From NCBI RefSeq assembly GCF_004022565.1, contig NZ_CP022987.1:2294001-2358000 (forward strand): DNA of 64,000 nucleotides, written 5' to 3'. Under the pieces are notes generated by a model, which was not told where the DNA came from, searched no databases, and was given only the letters and a program-made list of their open reading frames with translations. Shown here piece by piece: positions 1-8,452 of the stretch (within the stretch, counting starts at the first letter, position 1; each line of letters begins with the position of its first letter). A program made the translations under genes and the position numbers. Source of the stretch: Pollutimonas thiosulfatoxidans. GTDB taxonomy: Bacteria; Pseudomonadota; Gammaproteobacteria; Burkholderiales; Burkholderiaceae_B.

Positions 1-830
1 TTCGCGAACAGAAGCAGCTGGACGCCGTGGCCCAGGACATACAGGTACTGAAAGAGGCTGGCATCCACTACGAGTTGCTGGCGCGCCAGGACCTTGCGCG
101 CGTAGAGCCAGCCCTGGCCCGAACCGCCGACAAGCTGGTCGGCGGCCTGCGCCTGCCCGATGACGAAACCGGCGACTGCAATGTCTTCACCACCCGTTTG
201 GCGGCCGAAGCCGAACGCCTGGGTGTGCAATTTCGCTACGGCGTCACCGTGCAGCAGTTGGTGATGCAAGGGGGACGGGTGGCTGGCGTGGTGGTGGATG
301 GCCAGATTTTGACAGCCGATGCCTATGTCGTTGCGCTGGGCAGTTGGTCGCGACCCTTGCTGAAAGGCGCGGTCAGGCTGCCGGTATACCCCTTGAAGGG
401 ATATTCGATTACCGTGCCGATTGCCGACGAACAATGCGCCCCGGTTTCGACCCTGTTGGACGAGACCTACAAAATTGCCATTACCCGCTTCGACCAGCGC
501 ATACGAGTGGGCGGCATGGCTGAAATTGCCGGCTACGACAAAACCCTGAACCCAAAGCGGCGCGAGACGCTGGAGATGGTGTTGGGGGATTTGTTCCCGG
601 GTAGCTATTCGACTGAGGAACTGACATTCTGGACCGGGCTGCGCCCCAAGACTCCTGACAGCACGCCTATTGTGGGCGCAACCAGCGTACCGAACCTGTA
701 CCTGAACACAGGCCATGGCACCCTGGGATGGACGATGGCCTGCGGTAGCGGACAACTGATAGCCGACATTGTGTCGGGCCGGCCGACGGCCATACGCAGT
801 GATGATTTATCCATAGGTCGCTATGCCTGA
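1..830 (+). CDS. dadA: D-amino acid dehydrogenase small subunit DadA, C-terminal part (5' end outside window)
   Basis: The frame is open from the window edge, so the N-terminal FAD-binding half is missing. DadA is a membrane-associated FAD enzyme that deaminates D-amino acids, usually D-alanine in alanine catabolism. The visible part is the middle and end of a DAO-type oxidoreductase. It contains a 'VVALGSWSRPLL' segment, the 'PVYPLKGYSITVP' strand, and the C-terminal 'GLRPKTPDSTPIVGAT...LNTGHGTLGWTMACGSG' region that closes over the flavin. The GTG at 27 is internal. The gene ends 8 bp from the convergent regulator stop at 839. Family assignment is firm; the exact substrate is inferred. Confidence 0.9.
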   Translation, partial: REQKQLDAVAQDIQVLKEAGIHYELLARQDLARVEPALARTADKLVGGLRLPDDETGDCNVFTTRLAAEAERLGVQFRYGVTVQQLVMQGGRVAGVVVDGQILTADAYVVALGSWSRPLLKGAVRLPVYPLKGYSITVPIADEQCAPVSTLLDETYKIAITRFDQRIRVGGMAEIAGYDKTLNPKRRETLEMVLGDLFPGSYSTEELTFWTGLRPKTPDSTPIVGATSVPNLYLNTGHGTLGWTMACGSGQLIADIVSGRPTAIRSDDLSIGRYA

Positions 831-838
831 CACGGGGC

Positions 839-1564
839 TCAACCCGTAAACATGTAGCCCCATTTGTGCACCGACTGCAAGGGGATGCTGGCGCCCTGCT
901 GTGCACATTTACGACGCAGACGACTGACGGTTACCCCCAGCGTGCGCCGCCGCGCCGTTGCTTGGCCGTCGGCGTAAGCCGAATTTAGAGCAGCGACCAA
1001 GGCGCCATGCCTGGCGCTTTTTTCTGGGGAGGCCAGCAGCGCCGTAACAAATGCCCGCTCGCCCGTGGTAAGCGAGATGCGCTTGCCCTCGGGACTGACC
1101 AGCACCCAACCCTGCTCTTGAAGCGACCATGCACTGGCCGGCCGGCTGCTTTCGAGCGGCTGAGGCGCCACCGTGGCAGCGCGCGCCAGCAGCCGGAACA
1201 CGATCGCCGCCAACAAGGCCGACGATGCCTCTTGCGGGCAATAGGCGTCGGCACCGTTATGCAGTAGCTGGATGACTTGCGACTCGATCGTGGTGTCGGC
1301 AAGGGCCACCATGAATACCTGCGGGTGCGACGCTCGCAAGTTGACTGCCATGGTGGCATTTTGTTCGGGCAACCCTGCCAGAATGACAGCCACGGCGGCA
1401 TAGGCAAGCAGGCTTTCGTCAGTGGCACGGTAGAGCCCGGCCATGTCGGGATAGCGACGCACCGGCAGCCCATGTGCTTGCAGCCCGCCCACCAGCTCGG
1501 TAGCTGCGTATTGTGGGCAGCTATCGACGGGTGCGAAAAGCAATACAGCAGGGTCTGGAAACAT
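839..1564 (-). CDS. winged-helix transcriptional regulator with degenerate receiver-like N-terminus
   Basis: About 241 residues from the ATG at 1564; longer starts up to 1684 are possible but would run through the operator-like repeats. Residues 1-120 resemble a response-regulator receiver fold ('VAVILAGLPEQ', 'HPQVFMVALAD', 'LLHNGADAYCPQEAS') but I cannot find the usual phospho-acceptor Asp or the conserved Lys of the receiver active site. The C-terminal 90 residues look like an OmpR/PhoB winged helix, with 'LTTGERAFVTALLASP' and 'RRRTLGVTVSRLRRK', ending 'HKWGYMFTG'. It is divergent from the XRE regulator gene. It probably binds DNA without classical phosphorylation. The target is unknown. 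Confidence 0.7.
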   Translation of the reverse strand: MFPDPAVLLFAPVDSCPQYAATELVGGLQAHGLPVRRYPDMAGLYRATDESLLAYAAVAVILAGLPEQNATMAVNLRASHPQVFMVALADTTIESQVIQLLHNGADAYCPQEASSALLAAIVFRLLARAATVAPQPLESSRPASAWSLQEQGWVLVSPEGKRISLTTGERAFVTALLASPEKSARHGALVAALNSAYADGQATARRRTLGVTVSRLRRKCAQQGASIPLQSVHKWGYMFTG

Positions 1565-1616
1565 GGCGAGCCCAGGAAGGTTACACGGACAGTCCCGACC
1601 CAATTTACCGTTATCC

Positions 1617-1681
1617 ATCACGTTTGTAATCGGCATTATTACCAATGTGTTTGAATTACATCGTTCAATCACAAACGTGAA
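1617..1681. promoter_or_regulatory. three operator-like imperfect palindromes between divergent regulators
   Basis: Three copies of ATYAC-N4-GTRWW lie here: ATCACGTTTGTAAT at 1617-1630, ATTACCAATGTGTT at 1638-1651 and ATCACAAACGTGAA at 1668-1681. Centres are 21 and 30 bp apart, close to two and three helical turns. The outer two form a 13-bp inverted repeat with one mismatch. The third covers the proposed GTG start of the XRE gene. Autoregulation by that XRE protein is the simplest reading, which is inference. Confidence 0.6.
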
Positions 1682-2066
1682 CAACTTTGCCGATCGTCTA
1701 CGCTATGCCCGCAAGTTGCGTGGCCTGAGCCAGTCTGCGCTGGCGGCTGCCTGCGGACTCTCGCAAGGAGCCATCGCCAACTACGAGAGCAAGGCCCGTC
1801 AACAGACCAAAGAAATTTTCCGCTTGGCGGCAGCGTTGAACGTAGAGCCTCAGTGGCTGGCCGAAGGCATAGGCCCTATGGAAAAACCCGAGGCACCCAC
1901 AACTCCATCGGCTTTCCATGTTGCCGAGGCCAGCCCGGGAAGCCAGGCGCAACTATGGCCCTTTCCGACCGTGCCGGCGTCCGTAATTTGGTCGCTGACA
2001 CCCCGGCAAAGGGCCATCGCTGAAGAGATGCTCGCCACCCTGGTTCAGTCTTTACAGACCAAATAG
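1677..2066 (+). CDS. XRE-family helix-turn-helix transcriptional regulator
   Basis: About 129 residues from GTG 1677. An N-terminal HTH_3 domain (about residues 4-60) shows 'RLRYARKLRGLSQSALAAACGLSQGAIANYESKARQ' followed by 'LAAALNVEPQWLAEGIGPM', the standard Cro/C1-type helices. The C-terminal 65 residues are low in recognisable motifs. They do not look like an S24 protease, so this is not a LexA-like self-cleaving repressor. The start is uncertain: no Shine-Dalgarno is visible, and GTG 1647 or the in-frame ATG at 1563 would also be open. GTG 1677 places the HTH near the N-terminus as is usual, and allows a leaderless message. Convergent with the OmpA gene, 14 bp apart. Confidence 0.75.
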   Translation: MNNFADRLRYARKLRGLSQSALAAACGLSQGAIANYESKARQQTKEIFRLAAALNVEPQWLAEGIGPMEKPEAPTTPSAFHVAEASPGSQAQLWPFPTVPASVIWSLTPRQRAIAEEMLATLVQSLQTK

Positions 2067-2080
2067 GTTGGCGACCTGAC

Positions 2081-2746
2081 TTACTGCGGCTGAACCGCGT
2101 ACAGGTAAAGCTCTACCCGACGGTTCATGGCGCGTCCTTCCACGGTGCCGTTGTCGGCTACCGGGTTGGAAGAGCCGCGGCCTTCAGCAGTCAGCTTGGT
2201 GGCAGGCACGCCCTGTTGCGCCAGGTAATTGGTGACTGCTTGCGCGCGGTTCACCGATAAGGTCTGGTTGGTCGCCTGCGAGCCCGTACTGTCGGTGTGT
2301 CCAATGGACTTCGCCCGCAACTCTGGGTGCTGAACCAGGGCGCGCGCTACGCTATCGAGCACGGGAAGCAACGCGGGCTTGAGCACATACTGGCTGCTAT
2401 CGAACGACACATTGCTGGGTATATTGACCCGCAAGGTTCCATCCGGCATTTCGGTGACGTCGACGCCCAGGCTGCTGGCGCCCGATTTCTCAACATCGTT
2501 CTTGACGCCCGCCCAGTTGTAACCCGCAATGCCACCGGCCACGGCACCTATGCCTGCGCCAATGGCAGCCGCTTTACTGCTGTCGCCGATCAATGCACCG
2601 AGCCCGGCACCCACTGCGGCGCCCGCACCTGCTCCCATCGCGGTCTTTCCACCGGTACCCATCTCGTTCATGTTCGCGCAACCTGCCACCAAGGCAATCA
2701 CACCGATACACGTGGCAAGTCGCCCAGTGCGCATGGAAATTTTCAT
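2081..2746 (-). CDS. OmpA-family outer-membrane lipoprotein
   Basis: 221 residues. The start at 2746 is set by an AAGGAG Shine-Dalgarno 6 bp upstream. The N-terminus is a lipoprotein signal ending at a lipobox (ALVAGC, Cys at about residue 22). Next comes a glycine/alanine-rich glycine-zipper stretch ('AMGAGAGAAVGAGLGALIG', then 'AAIGAGIGAVAGGIAGY'), and then a C-terminal OmpA domain with 'SIGHTDSTGSQATNQTLSVNRA' and 'GRAMNRRVELYLY' that binds peptidoglycan. This is the YiaD/Pal-like layout. The likely role is tethering the outer membrane to the wall or membrane integrity; the glycine zipper suggests membrane insertion or oligomerisation. No operon partner is evident. Confidence 0.88.
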   Translation of the reverse strand: MKISMRTGRLATCIGVIALVAGCANMNEMGTGGKTAMGAGAGAAVGAGLGALIGDSSKAAAIGAGIGAVAGGIAGYNWAGVKNDVEKSGASSLGVDVTEMPDGTLRVNIPSNVSFDSSQYVLKPALLPVLDSVARALVQHPELRAKSIGHTDSTGSQATNQTLSVNRAQAVTNYLAQQGVPATKLTAEGRGSSNPVADNGTVEGRAMNRRVELYLYAVQPQ

Positions 2747-2874
2747 AGAGTTCTCCTTGTTCGTCAGTGACAGCGTGGAAGCTGCCGCCAGCCATGCTAC
2801 CAAGCAGGGCCGCCCCCGCGTGTTACCGTTTGGTTCAATGCAGGCCAGCTTGACCTTTGTTGACAGTGCCCATG

Positions 2875-2912
2875 AAAGGAAAAATCCCTGAGCGCGCGAG
2901 GCGGTCAGGGAT
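2875..2912 (-). terminator. Rho-independent terminator of the Bug receptor gene
   Basis: An 8-bp stem (ATCCCTGA at 2884-2891 with TCAGGGAT at 2905-2912) is followed on the minus strand by TTTTTCCTTT. It lies about 50 bp past the receptor stop codon and upstream of the OmpA gene, so it separates the two same-strand genes. Confidence 0.75.
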
Positions 2913-2964
2913 CGAAGCTGCCAGTGCCCGGCGCAGAGCGCCCGGCACACACCGCCATCAGTGG

Positions 2965-3960
2965 TTAGAACAACTTCGCACCGGAAACCTCGACGATTTC
3001 CTTGTACTTGGCCAGATCGTTCTTTACCAGTTCAGCGAACTCTTCCGAGCTGGTGGGCTCGGAGTCCGAACCCATGGTCAAGAGGTTTTTACGCACGGCT
3101 GGGTCGCGCAAAGCCTTGACGTAAGCAGCGTTGAGCTTGTCCACGATGGCCTTGGGCGTGCCGCCGGTCGTGAAGACGCCGAACCAGGTGCCCAGGTCGA
3201 ACTTTTCGATGCCTGCCTGTTCCATCGTCGGCAGATCGGGAAAGGCCGACGAGCGCGTGGTGGTCGTCACAGCCAGTGCCTTGACTTTGTTTTCGGAGAT
3301 CAACGTTGCGGCCGAGGCCAAGTTGTCAAACATGAAGTTGGTCTGACCGGCCAGCAAAGAGAGCTTGGCGGGCGAAGAGCCGGCATAAGGCACGTGTACC
3401 GACTTGGTGCCGGTACGTACGTTAAGCAGTTCGCCGGCAAGATGTCCGGCACTGCCATTACCGCCTGAAGCAAAGTTCAGCAAGTCCGGATGTTTCTTGG
3501 CATAGGCAACCAGATCAGCGACCGTCTTTATATTATTGTCGGCAGCGAACTCGTTGTTCAGAATCAGTACGTTAGGAACCGAAGCGACCAGCGTGACGGG
3601 CTCGAAGCTGGTAATTGGGTCGAACGGGAGCTTCTCGTACAGCCAGGGATTGATGGCGTTGATCGCAACTGCGCCCATCACCAGGGTATAGCCATCGGGT
3701 TTTGCCTTGGCCGCTATGCTGGCACCGATATTACCGCCCGCCCCTGGCTTGTTTTCCACCACAACAGTGCCCAAGTCCGGCTGAACCTTCTCGGCCAGCA
3801 GGCGCGCCATGCCATCAAGCGGACCGCCGGGCGCGTAAGGCACGATGAAGCTAAGCGGCTTGGTGGGGAACTCTTCAGCCAGTGCGGGCGCGGCCAAAGC
3901 GGAAAACGCAACGCAAGCAGCGGCTGCGAGAGAGGTAAGGGGCTTGAAACCGGACATCAT
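2965..3960 (-). CDS. Bug-family tripartite tricarboxylate transporter substrate-binding protein
   Basis: 331 residues. A signal peptide ends 'ALAAPALA-EEFP'. The mature protein has the TctC/Bug hallmarks: 'PTKPLSFIVPYAPGGPLDGMARLLAEKV', 'VVVENKPGAGGNIG' and 'FDPITSFEPVTLVASVPNVL', i.e. the two water-bridging loops that hold a carboxylate ligand. It acts in the periplasm as a solute receptor. Such proteins are greatly expanded in Bordetella and relatives and are often orphan, as here: no tctA or tctB membrane genes are adjacent. The substrate cannot be read from the sequence. Translation probably starts at 3960 or at the next codon, also ATG. Confidence 0.92.
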   Translation of the reverse strand: MMSGFKPLTSLAAAACVAFSALAAPALAEEFPTKPLSFIVPYAPGGPLDGMARLLAEKVQPDLGTVVVENKPGAGGNIGASIAAKAKPDGYTLVMGAVAINAINPWLYEKLPFDPITSFEPVTLVASVPNVLILNNEFAADNNIKTVADLVAYAKKHPDLLNFASGGNGSAGHLAGELLNVRTGTKSVHVPYAGSSPAKLSLLAGQTNFMFDNLASAATLISENKVKALAVTTTTRSSAFPDLPTMEQAGIEKFDLGTWFGVFTTGGTPKAIVDKLNAAYVKALRDPAVRKNLLTMGSDSEPTSSEEFAELVKNDLAKYKEIVEVSGAKLF

Positions 3961-4057
3961 TGGGTAATACCTTGAAATAAGTGCAAAGGCAGTACCCTAC
4001 ACCAAATGTCGCTCTCGCGCTTGACCGAAGAACCGGACACTATGGGGCCTTCGTGGC

Positions 4058-4798
4058 TCAGTGCAAAATTTGGCTCAAGAACAGCTTGGTGCGTTCGTTT
4101 TGAGGGTGATCAAAAAAGGCGTCTGGCGTGTTTTCTTCGATAATCTCGCCCTGATCCATGAAGATGACGCGGTCGGCCACCTTGCGGGCGAAGGCCATTT
4201 CGTGCGTCACGCACAGCATGGTCATGCCGCTTTCCTCGGCCAGGCTAACCATGACGTCCAGTACTTCCTTGACCATCTCGGGGTCCAGGGCGGAGGTCGG
4301 CTCATCGAACAGCATGATCTTCGGGCTCATGCACAAGGAACGCGCAATTGCCACCCGCTGTTGCTGCCCGCCGGACAACTGCCCCGGGAACTTCAGGGCT
4401 TGCTCGGGTATACGCACGCGCTCCAGGTACTTCATGGCAGTGGCCTCGGCCTCGGCCTTGGACTTCTTGAGTACCCAGATGGGACCCAATGTAAGGTTCT
4501 CAAGGACCGTAAGATGCGGGAAAAGATTGAAGTGCTGGAACACCATGCCGACGTCTCGCCGTATGGTTTCGATTTGTTTCAAATCGTTGGTCAGTTCCTT
4601 GCCGTCAACGATGATGCTGCCCTGCTGATGCTCTTCCAGTCGATTGATGCAACGGATCATCGTTGACTTACCCGAGCCCGAAGGCCCGCAAATCACGATG
4701 CGCTCGCTGGGCGCGACGTTCAGATTGATATTGCGCAGTACGTGAAACTGCCCGAACCACTTATTGACATCTGCCAGGCGAATGATGGCCTCAGACAT
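4058..4798 (-). CDS. aapP: general L-amino acid ABC transporter ATP-binding protein AapP
   Basis: 246 residues, the usual length for GlnQ/AapP ATPases. Walker A GPSGSGKST is at residues 38-46, the Q-loop region is 'VGMVFQHFNLFPHLTV', the signature is LSGGQQQR from residue 141, and Walker B is 'IMLFDEP' near 161-167, followed by the switch-His region 'TMLCVTHEM'. It powers uptake of polar amino acids from the cytoplasmic face. It is the last gene of aapJQMP, 28 bp after aapM. No terminator is visible in the 97 bp before the Bug receptor gene. Confidence 0.93.
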   Translation of the reverse strand: MSEAIIRLADVNKWFGQFHVLRNINLNVAPSERIVICGPSGSGKSTMIRCINRLEEHQQGSIIVDGKELTNDLKQIETIRRDVGMVFQHFNLFPHLTVLENLTLGPIWVLKKSKAEAEATAMKYLERVRIPEQALKFPGQLSGGQQQRVAIARSLCMSPKIMLFDEPTSALDPEMVKEVLDVMVSLAEESGMTMLCVTHEMAFARKVADRVIFMDQGEIIEENTPDAFFDHPQNERTKLFLSQILH

Positions 4799-4826
4799 GT
4801 CTGTACTCCCTTGTTGTTAGCGCAGT

Positions 4827-5924
4827 TCAGCGCTGCTCTCCCGTACGCAAGTGCTTCTCCAGCGACTGGCTATAACGGGAAATCGAAAAGCAGAAAATAA
4901 AGTAAATGAAGGCGATGAACAGATACGCCTCGGTGCTGAAGCCGCGCCACGCGGCATCGGCCACTGCCGTCTTGGCGGCCAGGGTCAAGTCGAAAATACC
5001 GATAATCACCACCAGGGAGGTGTCTTTGAACAGCGCAATAAAGATACCGACCAGGGGTGGAATGACGACCTTGAGTGCCTGTGGCAGGATGATCTTGCGC
5101 ATCTGTTGCCAGTAGCTCAAGCCCAGCGAATCGGCGCCTTCATACTGCCCCTTGGGAATGGCTTGCAGGCCGCCCCGAACCGTCTCGGCCACATAGGCCG
5201 CAGCAAAAAGGATGATGGCGATTTGCGCGCGCAGCAGTTTGTCGATGCTGAAGCCCTCGGGCAGAAACAAAGGCAACATGACCGACGACATGAACAGCAA
5301 GCTGATCAGTGGCACGCCGCGGATCAATTCAATATAAACGACACACAAGGCCTTGACGGCTGGCATGTGCGACCGGCGGCCCAGCGCCAGCAACAAGCCC
5401 AGGGGGAAGGCAAATGCAATGCCGAAGGTTGCCAAAATAAGGGTCAATGGCAGCCCGCCCCAGCGGTCGTTCTCGACATGGCTCATGCCCAGCACGCCGC
5501 CCCACATCAGTACCGCCACCGCCACCAGGGACACGATCCAGATAATGCCCAGGAAGGGTCGCCAGAACCACCGAACGCAACTGCAGACAATGACGGCGAT
5601 GAGTATGATGCTGGCCAGCAAGGGCCGCCACTGCTCGTCGTAGGGGTAGACGCCAAATAGAATAAACCGGTGCTTCTCTACGATGAAAGCCCAGCAGGCC
5701 CCGCCCGACTCCCGGCATTCGGCAGCGCTGGTGGCATTGAAATCGGCCCGTATGAACAGCCATTCAATCAATGCTGGAACCGACATCAGCAGCAGCCACG
5801 CCACCAGCACGGTCAAGATGGTATTGAGCGGCGAAGAAAACAGGCTTGCCCGCATCCAGCCCCAAGTGCTTTGATGCGCCCGGGGCGGCCCGAGCTTCGC
5901 GGGCGCGGTTAGATCCTGGCTCAT
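4827..5924 (-). CDS. aapM: amino acid ABC transporter permease AapM
   Basis: 365 residues, a long N-terminal extension plus the HisM-type permease core, as in AapM/BztC. Membrane segments are evident ('ILTVLVAWLLLMSVPALIEWLF', 'SIILIAVIVCSCVRWFW', 'FIALFKDTSLVVIIGIFDL'). The coupling-helix EAA loop reads 'EGADSLGLSYWQQMRKIILPQALKVVIPPL'. Its ATG directly follows the aapQ stop codon with no intervening base, implying coupled translation of the two permease subunits. It should pair with AapQ in the inner membrane. Confidence 0.92.
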   Translation of the reverse strand: MSQDLTAPAKLGPPRAHQSTWGWMRASLFSSPLNTILTVLVAWLLLMSVPALIEWLFIRADFNATSAAECRESGGACWAFIVEKHRFILFGVYPYDEQWRPLLASIILIAVIVCSCVRWFWRPFLGIIWIVSLVAVAVLMWGGVLGMSHVENDRWGGLPLTLILATFGIAFAFPLGLLLALGRRSHMPAVKALCVVYIELIRGVPLISLLFMSSVMLPLFLPEGFSIDKLLRAQIAIILFAAAYVAETVRGGLQAIPKGQYEGADSLGLSYWQQMRKIILPQALKVVIPPLVGIFIALFKDTSLVVIIGIFDLTLAAKTAVADAAWRGFSTEAYLFIAFIYFIFCFSISRYSQSLEKHLRTGEQR

Positions 5925-7109
5925 TTAGCGCTCCACCAGCGCGATGCGCTTGTTGTACCAGTTCATGAATACGGATATAGACAGGCTGACCGTAAGATAG
6001 GCGGCCATGATGATCAGGATGCCCTCGATAGCCTGGCCCGTTTGGTTCAAGGTCGTGTTCACGACGGAGACAATATCCGGATAGCCTATCGCCACTGCCA
6101 GCGAGCTGTTCTTGGTAAGGTTGAGGTATTGGCTGGTCATGGGCGGGATAATCACACGCAAGGCCTGCGGCAGTATGACCAGGCGCAACACGCGCGGGCG
6201 GCTAAGTCCGATGGCGCCGGCAGCCTCCCATTGCCCCTGGTTGACCGACTCTATGCCCGAGCGTACGACCTCGGCCACAAAGGCAGAGGTATAGATGACC
6301 AAGCCGGCAAGCAGCGCGGCGAACTCGGGCGACAGGTTCAGCCCACCCACGAAATTAAAGCCCTTGAGCTCCGGCAGCTCGACCGTAAGCGTGGCGCCGC
6401 TGATCAGCCACGCCACCGCCGGGAGTGCCAGCAGCAACACCACGCCGGTACGCACCAGCGGAAAAATCTGCCCGGTAGCCTCTTGGCGTTTCCGCGCCCA
6501 ATGAGCAATCAGCACGATGACAACAATAGCCAGCGCGATACCGCCGAGGATCCAGTCCAGGGCGTCGCCGTGCAGGCTGGGCAACTTCAGCCCACGATTG
6601 GAAAGGAACACACCGGGCACGGGGTTTAGCGCATCGCGAGGCCCAGGCATGATCTCAGTGATGATGGCATACCAGAAGAACAACTGCAGCAACAGGGGAA
6701 TGTTGCGCATGACTTCGATATAGGCGCTGGCCACACGGGCAACCAGCCAGTTCTTGGACAGGCGGGCAATACCCAGTATGGTGCCGAACAAAGTGGCCGC
6801 GATGATCCCCACGACGGAGACACGCAGTGTATTCAATATGCCGACCCAGATGGCTTTGCCGTAGGTGTCTGCAGGGGTGTAGTCGATGACGGATTCGCCA
6901 ATGGCGAAGCCGGCTTCCCGATGAAGAAAGCCAAATCCGGTGGAAATATTACGTACGGCCAGGTTATGCAGGGTATTGGAAACCAGATACCAGACGCCCA
7001 AGCCTACGATGCCCAGCACGAGCACCTGATAGATGATCGATCGAACGCCCGGGTCGTTCCAGGACAGACGCCGTTTGGGCGTTTGCGGCAATAGAGTTAT
7101 TTTCGTCAT
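5925..7109 (-). CDS. aapQ: amino acid ABC transporter permease AapQ
   Basis: 394 residues with about eight hydrophobic segments, a periplasmic insertion typical of AapQ/BztB, and the EAA loop 'AAGAIGLSRPRVLRLVILPQALRVIIPPM'. It begins 'MTKITLLPQTPKRRLSWNDPGVRSIIYQ', matching the family's cytoplasmic N-terminus before the first helix. It lies 99 bp downstream of aapJ; that gap carries a 12-bp perfect hairpin (7156-7190) that probably limits read-through or protects the aapJ message. The stop codon abuts the aapM start. Confidence 0.92.
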   Translation of the reverse strand: MTKITLLPQTPKRRLSWNDPGVRSIIYQVLVLGIVGLGVWYLVSNTLHNLAVRNISTGFGFLHREAGFAIGESVIDYTPADTYGKAIWVGILNTLRVSVVGIIAATLFGTILGIARLSKNWLVARVASAYIEVMRNIPLLLQLFFWYAIITEIMPGPRDALNPVPGVFLSNRGLKLPSLHGDALDWILGGIALAIVVIVLIAHWARKRQEATGQIFPLVRTGVVLLLALPAVAWLISGATLTVELPELKGFNFVGGLNLSPEFAALLAGLVIYTSAFVAEVVRSGIESVNQGQWEAAGAIGLSRPRVLRLVILPQALRVIIPPMTSQYLNLTKNSSLAVAIGYPDIVSVVNTTLNQTGQAIEGILIIMAAYLTVSLSISVFMNWYNKRIALVER

Positions 7110-7155
7110 AGCGGTGCAATCGTTAGGGGACCCTGACGCAGCATCCCCAAGTGTT

Positions 7156-7190
7156 CGAAGGCTGGGCAGCGTGGTGCCGCCCAGCCTTCG
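7156..7190 (-). promoter_or_regulatory. intercistronic hairpin between aapJ and aapQ
   Basis: CGAAGGCTGGGC (7156-7167) pairs perfectly with 7179-7190 around an 11-nt loop. No T-run follows on the minus strand, so it is not a standard terminator. It sits 18 bp after the aapJ stop. A 3' stabilising stem that raises receptor mRNA over permease mRNA is a known arrangement in ABC operons; applying it here is inference. Confidence 0.65.
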
Positions 7191-7208
7191 TCTTACAGAT
7201 CCGCCAGA

Positions 7209-8228
7209 TTAGCGGATGGGCCAGCCATACATCAGGCCGCCGTCACGCCATTGTGCGTTCAGGCCACGATCGAGCTTCATGGCCGAGCTTGGGCCGATGT
7301 TGCGCTCGAAGGATTCGCCGTAGTTACCTACCTGCTTGATCAGGTTATAGGCCCACTTGGAATCCAGGCCCAGACCCTTGCCCATCTCGCCCGTCACACC
7401 CAGAATACGCTGGATGTTGGGGTTGCTGCTTTTGACCATTTCGTCGACGTTCTTGGAGTTGATGCCGTACTCTTCAGCTTCCAGCATGGCGTTGAGCGTC
7501 CAACGCACCACCATGAACCAGGGGTCGTCGCCCTGACGCACCATGGGGCCCAAAGGCTCTTTGGAGAAGTCTTCGGGCAGGATGACGTGATCGTCCGGGT
7601 TGCTTAGCGTGGAACGGATCGTGGCCAGGCCCGACTTGTCGGTCGTGTAGGCATCGCAACGGCCAGCCACGTAGGAGCGCATGGCTTCATCGGGGCTGTT
7701 GATGACGACAGGCTTGAATTCCAGGTTATTGGCACGGAACCAGTCGGCCAGGTTCAGTTCGGTCGTGGTGCCGGGCTGTACGCAAACTGCGGCGCCGCCG
7801 AGCTCTTTGGCACTTTTCACGCCCAGGCTCTTGGAAACCATGATGCCCTGGCTATCGTAATAGTTGATACCGGCGCTCATCAGGCCCAGCGTGGTGTCGC
7901 GAGTCAAGGTGGCGGTGGTGTTGCGCGTAAGAACGTCGACTTCGCCCGACTGCAAGGCGGTGAAGCGCTGTTGCGTCGTGACCGGTGTGGTTTTATATTT
8001 GGTGGCGTCGCCGAACATGACGGCTGCAATGCCGCGGCACAGATCGACGTCGATGCCGGACCATTCGCCCTTGCTGTCGGCGATCGCGAAACCGGGCAGG
8101 CCGGTATGCACGCCGCATTGAACGAAGCCCTTCGCTTTCACGGAATCGTAGGTCTCACCGGCATGAGACGCCGTCGCTGTCATGAAGAACAACGAGGCGC
8201 CCAGTGCAGCCGCTTTGATTAGTTTCAT
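7209..8228 (-). CDS. aapJ: amino acid ABC transporter substrate-binding protein AapJ
   Basis: About 339 residues from ATG 8228; an in-frame ATG at 8240 adds four residues. A Sec signal peptide 'MKLIKAAALGASLFFMTATASHA' precedes the mature receptor, which starts 'GETYDSVKAKGFVQCGVHTGLPGF' and contains 'GIDVDLCRGIAAVMFGD' and 'RFTALQSGEVDVLTRNTT', typical of the AapJ/BztA periplasmic-binding family for general L-amino acids. It is the first gene of the operon, so its promoter must lie in 8229-8452, shared divergently with ftsE. I see no confident operator there. Confidence 0.93.
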   Translation of the reverse strand: MKLIKAAALGASLFFMTATASHAGETYDSVKAKGFVQCGVHTGLPGFAIADSKGEWSGIDVDLCRGIAAVMFGDATKYKTTPVTTQQRFTALQSGEVDVLTRNTTATLTRDTTLGLMSAGINYYDSQGIMVSKSLGVKSAKELGGAAVCVQPGTTTELNLADWFRANNLEFKPVVINSPDEAMRSYVAGRCDAYTTDKSGLATIRSTLSNPDDHVILPEDFSKEPLGPMVRQGDDPWFMVVRWTLNAMLEAEEYGINSKNVDEMVKSSNPNIQRILGVTGEMGKGLGLDSKWAYNLIKQVGNYGESFERNIGPSSAMKLDRGLNAQWRDGGLMYGWPIR

Positions 8229-8452
8229 ATTTTGTCCCATCCGTATTCAATTCATTGATGATTCACGGCATACAATCGTGTTGCGCCGTTAGGGCTCAAA
8301 TCGTAGCTGTTGGCTAGTGCAAAAAACATGGGGGATATCCCTTGCGACACCTCGTGTAACGCTCGGCAAACTTCGTTCACATACCTGTTTCGTCGCACCT
8401 GACGCCGCCATCCCTATATCTATATGATAGAGGCCTTGATTCCAATGTTGCC

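Noticed and set aside
8280..8340. Possible sigma-54 promoter upstream of aapJ
   Set aside because: A TGGC and a TTGC-like element can be found, but not with the GG-N10-GC spacing on either strand.
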